Shown here piece after piece: positions 1 to 6,873 of a stretch of DNA of 15,390 bases. The number at the start of each line of letters is the position of its first letter. Within the stretch, counting starts at the first letter, position 1. Source of the stretch: CAZSNH01 sp052388455 (GTDB lineage Bacteria; Pseudomonadota; Alphaproteobacteria; Rhizobiales; Hyphomicrobiaceae); contig JBQTIA010000074.1 in NCBI GenBank assembly GCA_052388455.1, forward strand, positions 1 to 15,390, read 5' to 3'. A program made the position numbers and the translations under genes. A model generated the notes under the pieces. The model did not search any database and was not told the DNA's origin. It was given only the letters and a program-made list of their open reading frames with translations.

Positions 1-130
1 CGATGAAGAACGCGAACGCTCCCGTCAGCGCGACGAAGATCGTCAGGAATACGCTGGCGAGAGGCGTCGCGAAGTAGGCCGCGAACTCGCGCTTGCCGAT
101 AATCCAGGCATTTTCGACAACGTCACGCAT
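1..130 (-). CDS. ABC-2 type transporter permease, 5' end only (partial)
   Basis: Only the first 43 codons lie in the window; the gene continues beyond base 1. The ATG is at 130 on the minus strand and overlaps the last 8 bases of the upstream ATPase gene (ATGCGTGA), so the two are probably translationally coupled. The visible protein starts MRDVVENAWIIGKREFAAYF and then enters a hydrophobic stretch (VFLTIFVALTGAFAFFI), the first membrane helix. The short cytoplasmic N-terminus with a KRE-x-AAYF-x-TP-type motif before helix 1 is typical of GldF/ABC-2 permeases, which form the membrane channel driven by the adjacent ATPase. The substrate cannot be read from this fragment. The assignment rests on the N-terminal pattern and on the operon partner. 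Confidence 0.8.
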   Translation of the reverse strand, partial: MRDVVENAWIIGKREFAAYFATPLASVFLTIFVALTGAFAFFI

Positions 131-1085
131 TCTTGCCTCGCTGCTCGGGTGAGGTGATCTGGCGGAATACGTCGTCGAGCTTGCCGCGCTCCACGAACAG
201 CTCATCGACGCCGAGCGACTTCTCGCGCAGCAGCGCCGCGACGTCGCCGGCGATGGATTTGCTGTCTCTCGGCAGGGCCCTGAGGGTGACACTGGCGCCG
301 GACCGGCTGAGGATCTCGACCTTGGCGACGTCCTTGGCAGCCGACAGCGCCTCGACGACCTTGTCCGCGAGCCCGGCCGCGACCTTGAGCGCCACCGCGC
401 CGTGATAGGGCACCCGGCGCATCAGGTCCTCGGCGGTGCTGTCCGCCACCATGCGGCCGCGGTCGATGACCACGGCGCGCGTGCACATGGCCTCGACCTC
501 TTCGAGGATGTGGGTCGAGACGATGATGGCCTTGTCGGCCGCCATCTCCCGGATGAGGCTGCGCACGTGATGCTTCTGGTTGGGATCGAGGCCGTCCGTC
601 GGCTCGTCCATGATCAGCACCGGCGGATCGTGCAGGATGGACTGGGCGATGCCGACGCGCCGCTTGAAGCCCTTGGAGAGCGTTTCGATCCGCTGATCGA
701 TGACGCCTTCGAGCGCCGCCTTCTCGACCGCGCCCGCCACCTTGGTCGCAATGTCGTTGCCGCGATAGCCGCGAATCTCGGCAATGAAGGACAGGAACGA
801 GCGCGGCGTCATTTCGCCGTAAGCCGGCGCGCCTTCGGGCAGGTAGCCGAGCTGCGCCTTGGCGCGCTTCGGCGCATCCGACACGTCGTTGCCGCAAATC
901 CGGCTCTGGCCCGCATCGGGCTCCAGGAAGCCGGTGATCATCTTCATCGTCGTGGATTTTCCGGCTCCGTTGGGGCCAAGAAAACCGAGCACCTCGCCCT
1001 TCTCGACGGCCAGCGAAATGCCGTCGACGGCGACGATCGTGCCGAACGTCTTCTTCAGTCCGGTTGCCTCGACAAGCACCGACAT
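123..1085 (-). CDS. ABC transporter ATP-binding protein, GldA/ABC-2 type
   Basis: A 320-residue ATPase that would power export or membrane remodelling through the ABC-2 permease encoded immediately downstream. Visible motifs are the Walker A GPNGAGKST (residues 37-45), an ABC signature written LSKGFKRR (136-143), Walker B VLIMDEP (156-162), the D-loop GLDP and the switch His in STH (190-192). About 110 residues follow the nucleotide-binding domain, ending in VDELFVERGKLDDVFRQIT, the C-terminal extension common in the GldA/CcmA-like group. The start at 1085 is chosen because it begins directly before the conserved LKKTFG strand and has GGAG about 8 bases upstream; an in-frame start at 1193 would add 36 unrelated residues. 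The signature is SKG rather than SGG, which is tolerated in this group. Substrate unknown. Confidence 0.93.
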   Translation of the reverse strand: MSVLVEATGLKKTFGTIVAVDGISLAVEKGEVLGFLGPNGAGKSTTMKMITGFLEPDAGQSRICGNDVSDAPKRAKAQLGYLPEGAPAYGEMTPRSFLSFIAEIRGYRGNDIATKVAGAVEKAALEGVIDQRIETLSKGFKRRVGIAQSILHDPPVLIMDEPTDGLDPNQKHHVRSLIREMAADKAIIVSTHILEEVEAMCTRAVVIDRGRMVADSTAEDLMRRVPYHGAVALKVAAGLADKVVEALSAAKDVAKVEILSRSGASVTLRALPRDSKSIAGDVAALLREKSLGVDELFVERGKLDDVFRQITSPEQRGKNA

Positions 1086-1254
1086 CGTGACTACTCCATC
1101 AACGCAAAGGTCGCGCGGCTCCGTTACGGAAACAGCGGGCCACAAACGGCTGGCCGCCCCCGGCCGCGCATCACCCGTGACCTCGTGTGGCATACGGCCC
1201 GGATGGGCCTGCCCCCGCGGCCGTGACTTAATGGAACCACCGGCAAGTGCAAGT

Positions 1255-1332
1255 CTAGTGTGATGATTTCGAAGTCCGCTCCATAGGTTGCGGCTAGCTG
1301 GTCAGCGGACTTCGAAATCTGAATCACACTAG
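1255..1332. repeat. CTAG-bounded hairpin repeat, copy 1
   Basis: A 78-bp inverted repeat that begins and ends with CTAG. The left arm CTAGTGTGAT (1255-1264) plus GATTTCGAAGTCCGCT (1265-1280) pairs perfectly with AGCGGACTTCGAAATC (1304-1319) and ATCACACTAG (1323-1332). Only a 3-base bulge TGA (1320-1322) on the right side interrupts it. The loop is 23 bases. It is a sibling of the element at 1346-1420: they share the core GATnnCGAAGTCCG and a loop containing TTGCGG. No target-site duplication and no ORF are present. It resembles the small palindromic repeats scattered through Hyphomicrobiales genomes; role unknown. Confidence 0.85.
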
Positions 1333-1345
1333 AATCATTGACTTT

Positions 1346-1420
1346 CTAGTGCCCTTTCGATCGCGAAGTCCGTACCCAGCTTGCGGAAGCATGTAACGGA
1401 CTTCGCGATCGGGACACTAG
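1346..1420. repeat. CTAG-bounded hairpin repeat, copy 2
   Basis: A 75-bp inverted repeat, again bounded by CTAG at both ends and only 13 bases from copy 1. CGATCGCGAAGTCCGT (1358-1373) pairs perfectly with ACGGACTTCGCGATCG (1396-1411). The outer arms 1346-1354 and 1412-1420 pair with one mismatch, and a 3-base bulge TTT (1355-1357) lies between inner and outer stems on the left side. The loop is 22 bases and contains GCTTGCGGAAGC, similar to the loop of copy 1. Inner stem of 16 bp, outer stem of 9-10 bp and a 3-base bulge are the same architecture as copy 1. Confidence 0.85.
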
Positions 1421-1500
1421 ACCGCCAAGGCATTAAATATCGGCCATATTCCGCGACTTTTGCCCGTGCTCGGATATCGTGCATCCCATTCTAAGGCCGC

Positions 1501-1524
1501 CGCCCGGCACGGATCAGCCGGGCG
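1501..1524 (-). terminator. Hairpin overlapping the stop codon of the pyruvyl transferase gene
   Basis: CGCCCGGC (1501-1508) and GCCGGGCG (1517-1524) form a perfect 8-bp GC-rich stem with an 8-base loop that contains the TGA stop of the minus-strand gene (1514-1516). No T-run follows on the minus strand, so it is at best a weak terminator or an mRNA 3'-end stabiliser. Confidence 0.4.
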
Positions 1525-2722
1525 CCACCGGTCGCAGCAGCTCTGCGAGGCGGGCATCCTCGTCGGCGAGGCGGCGGCTGAAATCGGTCGTCATTTCGAC
1601 GACGGCCCGCTCGTAGGCTTTGCGGTCGACGACGATGCGCGTGAACTGGTCGACCACCGCGGCGACGTCGAAGCTGCCGATCCGCTGGCTGAGCGCGGGG
1701 AAGCCCATTTCCACCAGCAGTGCGCTGGTCGCGTCTGAGAGCCCGATCGACAGTGTCGGCCGGCCGAGCTTCAGGGCGCCGGCCGCGACATGATGATGCG
1801 AGGCGAGCACGATGTCCGTCTCCACGATCTGGTCGAGGAGCTGATCGAGTGAGGCGGCGGGATCGGTCCGCAGCCGCTCGCGGCCCTGTCCGAAGCGCCG
1901 CTCGAGAACTGCGCGAGAGAGGCTCGAGATCACATCGTCCTCGGTGGCGTCGCCCTTCAGCAGCCGCACGACGAGTGAGCGGTCGAGCAGCCAGTGAACG
2001 ACAGACGCCAGCTTCTCCAGATAGGCGTCGTAGTTGCCCTGATCGGCCGGCCAGTTCGCGCGCGAGACGACGTCGACGCCGACTGTCAGGGCAGCACCGT
2101 CGGTTGCGCGCGAGGCAGCGGGACGATGCATGTCGATCTTGAAAAGAAGATCGGGGGTGATGCGATCGTCGCGGACGTCGATACCGATGCCGCCAACCAC
2201 AGACTTCGAGCCGGCATCCCGAAACGAGCGAAAGTCCGCTTGCCGCGTGATCGCCCAGAGCAGCCGGCGTCGCACAGGCCCGACGGAGTGCCCCGCCGCC
2301 ACGCCGACCAGCGCGATCCTGACGCCCAGCGCGCGAGCCGCCAGAGTCCACACCAGCAGTGCAAACGGCGTGCACCGATGCGCCGCCGAGAAATCGTCGA
2401 AGAGGTGAACCCCAGGGACGAACAGCAGCCCGGCCCGGCGCAGAGTCGCGACCGCGCGGACGACGAGCAGCGCCGTGCGTGGAATCCGCAGCAGCAGCGT
2501 GTCGGCGAAGTCGAGAAAGGCGTTCGGCGCCAGCGGAGCCGCCGAGAGCATGCGGACTGGAATGCGCTGAACCACACCCGCTGGGTTTTCTGCGACGCAG
2601 ACGATCGAAGTTGCCGGGCTCAGCGTCCGGATGCTGGCGAGCATCGCGGAAAGGGCGGCATCGACACTGAGGTGGCCGCATCCGAAGGGACCGAAAACGA
2701 TCACCTGCCGATCTTTTTTCAT
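1514..2722 (-). CDS. Polysaccharide pyruvyl transferase family protein
   Basis: A 402-residue protein resembling the CsaB/WcaK-type polysaccharide pyruvyl transferase family, whose members add ketal-linked pyruvate from phosphoenolpyruvate to cell-surface sugars. The N-terminal strand-loop VIVFGPFGCGHLSVDAAL (8-25) matches the family's opening G-x-x-G-x-G-rich motif. The C-terminal half has ETDIVLASHHHVAAGALKLG (301-320), then RPTLSIGLSDATSALLVEMG, matching the family pattern of a histidine-containing helix followed by a strand and a 'leL-G' helix. No other polysaccharide genes are adjacent, so the acceptor is unknown. The start is uncertain: the ATG at 2722 fits the family but has no obvious ribosome site, and in-frame starts at 2797 and 2818 would add 25 or 32 non-conserved residues. 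The assignment is from pattern recognition and is moderately sure. Confidence 0.72.
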   Translation of the reverse strand: MKKDRQVIVFGPFGCGHLSVDAALSAMLASIRTLSPATSIVCVAENPAGVVQRIPVRMLSAAPLAPNAFLDFADTLLLRIPRTALLVVRAVATLRRAGLLFVPGVHLFDDFSAAHRCTPFALLVWTLAARALGVRIALVGVAAGHSVGPVRRRLLWAITRQADFRSFRDAGSKSVVGGIGIDVRDDRITPDLLFKIDMHRPAASRATDGAALTVGVDVVSRANWPADQGNYDAYLEKLASVVHWLLDRSLVVRLLKGDATEDDVISSLSRAVLERRFGQGRERLRTDPAASLDQLLDQIVETDIVLASHHHVAAGALKLGRPTLSIGLSDATSALLVEMGFPALSQRIGSFDVAAVVDQFTRIVVDRKAYERAVVEMTTDFSRRLADEDARLAELLRPVAPG

Positions 2723-3141
2723 GGGTCGGGACGGCTCGGCGCACCCGTGCGATGGGCGTGCTTCTGGCCCCTGCGGGGCTGGATCACGGACGGCCATGGG
2801 TGTTTTCACGCGTTGCACGACCGCTCGTCGACTGTCTGCCTGGAATGATCGGATGGCAAGGATCGGGTTGGGATGATCGGGTAGTCATGCGGCGGGCGCG
2901 GTCAATGTGCGAGACGGGCAATGGAGAGGTGGTTAACCCCCGCCGCCGTCCTCGCTTGAACGGCTCGACGAGGGACGCGGCGGCAACACCATCCACTGCA
3001 TTGATCGGTTCGGCCCCCGCGGAACGCAATCCGTTATTGCAGCACCGCAAAAAGTCCACAATACCGGCGGAATACACGAGCTAGGGGACCGGCGGGGGTA
3101 TCTGCTCTTCTCCAGCACATTTCTGTTTCGGATTTGGATCC
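2723..3141. other. Divergent intergenic region upstream of the protease
   Basis: These 419 bases lie between the minus-strand pyruvyl transferase-like gene and the plus-strand protease and should carry both promoters. A run of three 14-bp-spaced imperfect repeats lies at 2845-2884. No convincing sigma-70 promoter was found. A GGAAC at about 3018 resembles an ECF -35 element, but no CGTT-like -10 follows at the usual distance. No plausible gene was found inside, although the N-terminus of the minus-strand gene might extend to 2818. Confidence 0.6.
2845..2884. repeat. Three 12-bp imperfect repeats at 14-bp periodicity
   Basis: ATGATCGGATGG (2845-2856), AGGATCGGGTTG (2859-2870) and ATGATCGGGTAG (2873-2884) start exactly 14 bases apart and fit the consensus A-K-GATCGG-R-T-D-G. 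They lie in the divergent promoter region between the pyruvyl transferase-like gene and the protease. The regular spacing suggests tandem protein-binding sites, though a chance or slippage origin is possible. Confidence 0.5.
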
Positions 3142-5064
3142 ATGCGACTGTCGGGCCGCGGATCGCTGTTCGCCGTTTCTGTGGCCGTTGCGCTGCTGCT
3201 CAACGTGCTCGATAGCCTACGCTTGCCCTTCGAGACCGCATCGCCGGCCGAAGATGCTGGCCGCTCCACAATTGGTGGATTGTTCATCACCCCCGCCGAA
3301 GCACGTCGCAACTCTCGCGGCAAGGATCGGGACGGACGCGACCGATCCGATCGGCGCGATGATCGGCGTGACGGCCGCCGAGACCAAGACCGCGGGTTCG
3401 ATGACGATGGCCGCGGACGGTCGTCCGGCGATCGGGACAGCGGCCAGAGCCGAGACAGCGACAGCCCTGCGTTCGACACCCGAGGCCGGGATCGACAATG
3501 GTCTGACGACGGCGAGCGCCGGGATCGCGACGGCGGGGAAACAAGAGATCGGGACAGGGACAGGGACCGCAACGACGACGGCAACGAACGGCAGGACGGT
3601 CCGGAAACGTCGGACCGCAATGACACGCCGGAGCGGGACGGCTCGCCGGGAGAGGATGGCGACCGTCGCAATCGCGGCGACCGCGCCGATGAAACAGAAC
3701 CGTCGAGCGAACCACCGGCCACCGTCGAGGGTTTGCTACAGACCTTGACGCAAACCCGACCGGTGCGGGACCGCAAAAGCCGCCGTCCGCCGGACTTGCG
3801 CATCACCTCGGATACAGCCGTTGCCGACGACAGCATTCTGGCCACCGGCATGAGCGAGAGCGACCTTCAACGGGCCCGCGACCTCGGGTTCGATGCGGAA
3901 ACGATGACGGGCGCTGCCGGCGGCCCCCGCGTCATCCGTCTCGTCGCCCGCCATCGGAACGGGCGCGGCGTAGCCGGCGAACTGCTCAAGGAGCTGGTCG
4001 TCCGCGGCGGCTTTCATAAGAACTACCGCTACGTGATCTACGCCCCCGCCGACGACAGCGGATCCCATGGACCAGACGACAGGCCGGAGCCAGGCGCCCG
4101 CACCGGTCAGTGTCGCGACGACCGCTGCTTCGGCCGCGCCGCCATCTGCTGGACCACCGATCTCGAACGCCGAACTGGCGGCTTGAAAATCGGCATCATC
4201 GATACCCCCGTCGATCTCGATCACCCAGCCTTCGCCGGGCGCCGGCTGCGCGTCGGCAACTTCCTCGGCAGTTACCGGCGCTCGCCGCAGGACTGGCACG
4301 GGACGGCGGTGCTGGCACTGCTCTCGGGCAATGCGGAGAACGGCGTGCCGGGACTGGCCCCCGACGCCGAATACTTCGTCGCCGAGACGTTCCGCACCGA
4401 TGACCGCGGGCAGGCGACGACCGATACCGTTTCGATACTGAAAGCGCTGGAATGGCTCGAAAGCCAGAACGTCGATCTGGTCAACATGAGCTTCTCTGGA
4501 CCCCGCGACCAGTTCGTCGAAACGGCGATCCGGCGCCTGCGCAAGCGGGGCATGACGTTCGTCGCCGCGGCCGGCAATCTCGGGCCGACCGCCGGGCCGA
4601 GCTATCCGGCCGCCTACGCCGACGTGATCGCCGTCACCGCCATCGCCAAGGACCGGGCCAACTATCCTATGGCGAACCGCGGCGACTTCGTCGACGTGTC
4701 GGCTCCCGGCGTCAAGATCTGGACGGCGCTGCCCGGTGGGCTCGAAGGTTTTCGCACCGGCACATCGTTCGCATCGCCCTTCGTCACCGGGCTGCTCGCC
4801 GCCGTCCTCACAGGAAAGGCGCGCCCGTCCACCAAGACTGAAGTCCTGCGCCGGCTGGAGACCATCGACCTCGGACCTCCCGGCAACGATCCGATCTTCG
4901 GGCGCGGACTCGCGGTAGCACCGGGCGGATGCGGTAGCACCGAAAGCGCTTCGTCGGCCCCGCCGCGCGATCCAACGCGAGCAATGATCGCCGCGCCGCC
5001 GGATTCGTTCGGAGAAACGCTCGTCATTCCGAGCCCCAGCGCGGCCTCGGCATTTGCGCCCTGA
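3142..5064 (+). CDS. Exported subtilisin-like serine protease (S8) with Arg/Asp-rich N-terminal region
   Basis: A 640-residue S8 peptidase. The catalytic triad is clear: Asp354 in GIIDTPVDLDHP, His386 in DWHGTAVLALLSG and Ser542 in GTSFASPFVTG, with the oxyanion Asn479 in AAAGN. Residues 8-22 form a hydrophobic N-terminal segment, and ITPAEA-RR (49-56) could be a processing site, so the protein is probably exported or membrane-tethered. Residues about 55-190 are a low-complexity polyampholyte built of RD/DR dipeptides. Residues about 215-300 form a linker or possible prodomain, followed by a segment with several cysteines (324, 329, 336). GGAT about 4-11 bases upstream is a weak ribosome site. 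The gene converges on an anti-sigma/ECF pair, suggesting, but not proving, that the three belong to one envelope-stress circuit. Confidence 0.93.
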   Translation: MRLSGRGSLFAVSVAVALLLNVLDSLRLPFETASPAEDAGRSTIGGLFITPAEARRNSRGKDRDGRDRSDRRDDRRDGRRDQDRGFDDDGRGRSSGDRDSGQSRDSDSPAFDTRGRDRQWSDDGERRDRDGGETRDRDRDRDRNDDGNERQDGPETSDRNDTPERDGSPGEDGDRRNRGDRADETEPSSEPPATVEGLLQTLTQTRPVRDRKSRRPPDLRITSDTAVADDSILATGMSESDLQRARDLGFDAETMTGAAGGPRVIRLVARHRNGRGVAGELLKELVVRGGFHKNYRYVIYAPADDSGSHGPDDRPEPGARTGQCRDDRCFGRAAICWTTDLERRTGGLKIGIIDTPVDLDHPAFAGRRLRVGNFLGSYRRSPQDWHGTAVLALLSGNAENGVPGLAPDAEYFVAETFRTDDRGQATTDTVSILKALEWLESQNVDLVNMSFSGPRDQFVETAIRRLRKRGMTFVAAAGNLGPTAGPSYPAAYADVIAVTAIAKDRANYPMANRGDFVDVSAPGVKIWTALPGGLEGFRTGTSFASPFVTGLLAAVLTGKARPSTKTEVLRRLETIDLGPPGNDPIFGRGLAVAPGGCGSTESASSAPPRDPTRAMIAAPPDSFGETLVIPSPSAASAFAP

Positions 5065-5322
5065 GCTGTCGACTTAACGATCGGACCGCGTAAGACGACT
5101 ATTCGGCTCGTCGGAAGAGAGAGGTCCGCCCGGCATCCGCCGCCAGCGGGGAGGCGGAAAGGACGCGGGCGGACCTCGGCAGGCTTCGGCTCGAGAGGGG
5201 AGCCGAGCCCTGCTTGGCGGCTGCCGGGCATCATTGGCGGGCGATGGCCCAGCCGCCGCACTTCTGTTCTTTTCGACACTTGCGGACCGAACAGCGGCCC
5301 GTCGCACCCTCCAAGAACTTCC
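5065..5322. terminator. Convergent intergenic region with two large hairpins
   Basis: The protease gene and the anti-sigma gene end facing each other here. GAGGTCCGCCCG (5121-5132) pairs perfectly with CGGGCGGACCTC (5166-5177), enclosing an inner TCCGCC/GGCGGA stem (5136-5141 with 5153-5158). Next to it, CGGCTC (5187-5192) pairs with GAGCCG (5200-5205), extended by GGCT/AGCC across a single-base bulge. CGGCAG (5177-5182) and CTGCCG (5221-5226) can close this second structure. No T-run follows, so this may block read-through in both directions without being a classical intrinsic terminator. Confidence 0.5.
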
Positions 5323-6096
5323 TCACCTCCAGCCCTTGCGAAGCATCGTGTCCTCCTCGGCTCGACCGAGCGCCGAGCCCTGGATCAGGGCGCCGATACG
5401 ATCATCGATCGCGTCGCCATCTGCCCCGCCGGCCGTGACATACGCGCCGGGGGACGAGTGGCGACCCGTATCGGCTTCAATGTCGATCATCCAGCGGCCC
5501 GCCGCGTTCCGGCATGCGACACCCTCGGTCAGGCCGGCATCCGGTCGTTCCAGCCGGTAGCGGCGGCAGGGCCGGCCGTCGCGGCTGACGAAGCTGAGAA
5601 CCGGCGTCAGCCGCCGTTCGCCCGCGTTGCCGCTGCCCGACATGCGAATGGTCTCTCCGCTGCGGGCGGTCTCCAGCGCAATGCGGAACGCGTCCGGTTC
5701 CGGCACTTGGCGAGCCAGCATGGCCACAAGCAAAGCGACCGCGAGCACCGCCGGGACAGCCAGCCCGAAGCCGGAATGCGACGCCGGCGAACCGGCGCTG
5801 TCAAGCCATCTGCGAAGCGAGAGCGCGTAAGATCGCCATCCGGCGGCAGCAGGTTGCGTGGATAGCGCCGAGGTCGCCGGCTCCGACAGGACATCGAGCA
5901 GCCGCTGCGGCACCGGGGCGCTGCGGATCGGCTCGAAAGCCGCCGACAAAACAGCACAGGTCGTCCGCTCGAAATGCGCGAGGCGTTGGGCGATCCGCGG
6001 ACTGGCCGCCACACGGACAGAGATCCGCTGCCGCTCGGCCGCGTCGAGCAGCCCGTCGGCATAAGCCATCAGGGTTTCGTCGCTGATTTCAGTCAC
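5323..6096 (-). CDS. Anti-sigma factor, single-pass membrane protein
   Basis: A 257-residue protein that probably holds the co-transcribed ECF sigma factor inactive at the inner membrane. The N-terminal cytoplasmic part begins TEISDETLMAYADGLLDAAE and continues with a helix-rich stretch typical of anti-sigma domains. The zinc-binding H-x3-C-x2-C motif is absent. A membrane helix lies at about 110-128 (FGLAVPAVLAVALLVAMLA). The remaining C-terminal 128 residues would be periplasmic and hold two cysteines (177, 195) in the pattern RDGRPCRRY...GVACRNAAGRW, a possible disulfide-bonded sensor domain. The GTG start at 6096 overlaps the sigma gene's stop by 8 bases (GTGACTGA) and has GGAG about 8 bases upstream; a start at 6174 would only add residues antiparallel to sigma coding sequence. 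Signal unknown. Confidence 0.85.
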   Translation of the reverse strand: MTEISDETLMAYADGLLDAAERQRISVRVAASPRIAQRLAHFERTTCAVLSAAFEPIRSAPVPQRLLDVLSEPATSALSTQPAAAGWRSYALSLRRWLDSAGSPASHSGFGLAVPAVLAVALLVAMLARQVPEPDAFRIALETARSGETIRMSGSGNAGERRLTPVLSFVSRDGRPCRRYRLERPDAGLTEGVACRNAAGRWMIDIEADTGRHSSPGAYVTAGGADGDAIDDRIGALIQGSALGRAEEDTMLRKGWR

Positions 6097-6712
6097 GGCG
6101 CCGCTCCGTCCGTGAGTTGGCGACAGCAGCGGGCTCGCCCGAGGGCTCGGAAACGACCGCTTCGCCGAGTGCACTGCCGAGCGCCGTCCGCGCCCGCGCC
6201 AAGCGGCTCATCACGGTTCCGATCGGGAGATCGAGCACCTCGGCAGCTTCGCGATAGGTCAATCCTTCGACACAGACGAGAGCGATCAGCACGCGCTGCT
6301 CGGGTGCCAGGCGCTGCAGCTCGCGGCCGACCTCCTGCAGTGTCAGCCTACCCTCGGTGACCTGCCGGCCGTCGGAACCGACGAGCCCCTGCAGGGCGTC
6401 GATGTCCACGACCTCGCCGCGCGTGCGGCGGGTGCGGGTGCGATCGAGCCAGATGTTCTGCGCGATCCGGTACATCCAACTGTCGAGCCTCGTTCCCGGC
6501 ATCCACTGATCGAGCCGCAACAGGGCGCGCTCGCACGTATCCTGCACCAGATCGTCCGCCAGATCGGGCGTACCGGTCAGCGCATGAGCGAACCGGCGCA
6601 GGCGCGGCAACAGGTCGATCATCGCCTTGCGGATGGCGTCGCTGGCAGCCGGCGTCACTGCCGGTCGATCCAACAACGTTTGGCGTCCTCGTTTATTCCG
6701 GGTCCTCGCCAT
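6089..6712 (-). CDS. ECF-type RNA polymerase sigma factor (sigma-70 family)
   Basis: A 207-residue sigma factor with only regions 2 and 4. Region 2 covers about 31-97, with DLADDLVQDTCERALLRL (50-67) contacting core polymerase and LDSWMYRIAQNIWLDRTR (76-93) for -10 recognition. Region 4 covers about 130-180, with the helix-turn-helix LTYREAAEVLDLPIGTVMSR (151-170) for -35 recognition. The ATG at 6712 is chosen because GAGGAG stands 7 bases upstream; ATGs farther upstream lack this. The gene is co-transcribed with the anti-sigma gene, whose start overlaps its stop. The likely regulon includes this operon and perhaps the facing protease gene. The ECF subgroup cannot be assigned by eye. Confidence 0.95.
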   Translation of the reverse strand: MARTRNKRGRQTLLDRPAVTPAASDAIRKAMIDLLPRLRRFAHALTGTPDLADDLVQDTCERALLRLDQWMPGTRLDSWMYRIAQNIWLDRTRTRRTRGEVVDIDALQGLVGSDGRQVTEGRLTLQEVGRELQRLAPEQRVLIALVCVEGLTYREAAEVLDLPIGTVMSRLARARTALGSALGEAVVSEPSGEPAAVANSRTERRRD

Positions 6713-6767
6713 CGATGGCTCCTCGGACGCTGCAAAGGATAGGGACAGATTCATCACTCGCCGTGCG

Positions 6768-6796
6768 ATCGCACAGCGACGTTGGCTCGATGTCAA
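6768..6796 (-). promoter_or_regulatory. Candidate promoter of the sigma/anti-sigma operon
   Basis: On the minus strand, TTGACA (6796-6791) is a perfect -35 hexamer, followed by a 17-base spacer and TGCGAT (6773-6768), a poor -10. The -10 lies inside a perfect 12-bp palindrome, GTGCGATCGCAC (6763-6774), which could be an operator. The distance to the start codon at 6712 is about 50 bases. Confidence 0.4.
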
Positions 6797-6873
6797 TCAC
6801 CAGCGGCGAAGAACAGAAGAACTTACGGGCGCGGACGCGACAGTCACCCGGTGCGAAAGTGACGCCGTGCCTT

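Larger units (their letters stand above)
1086..1513. other. Intergenic spacer between two minus-strand genes
   Basis: These 428 bases separate the start of the ABC ATPase gene from the end of the pyruvyl transferase-like gene. They must hold the ABC operon promoter, but no convincing -35/-10 pair was found. The centre is occupied by two related hairpin repeats (1255-1332 and 1346-1420). The stretch 1421-1500 is locally AT-richer than the surroundings and shows no plausible gene. A short hairpin at 1501-1524 spans the stop codon of the downstream-lying minus gene. The open frames crossing this region lack family resemblance and ribosome sites. Confidence 0.7.

Noticed and set aside
1255..1420. 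CRISPR array or insertion sequence
   Set aside because: Two inverted repeats with different stems, a 13-base gap, no spacers, no transposase and no target-site duplication.
1994..2848. A 284-codon plus-strand frame over the pyruvyl transferase-like gene
   Set aside because: Arg/Gln/Asp-rich translation with no motif; the opposite strand shows clear family patterns.
3018..3045. ECF-type promoter GGAAC...GTT before the protease
   Set aside because: GGAAC is present, but the only GTT follows after about 7 bases, not the usual 16-17, so it cannot be used to tie the protease to the sigma factor.
3134..3748. A 204-codon frame within the Arg/Asp-rich part of the protease gene
   Set aside because: Alternative-frame reading of the repetitive RD codons gives Ala/Thr-rich low complexity. 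The protease frame is continuous from its signal segment to the catalytic domain.
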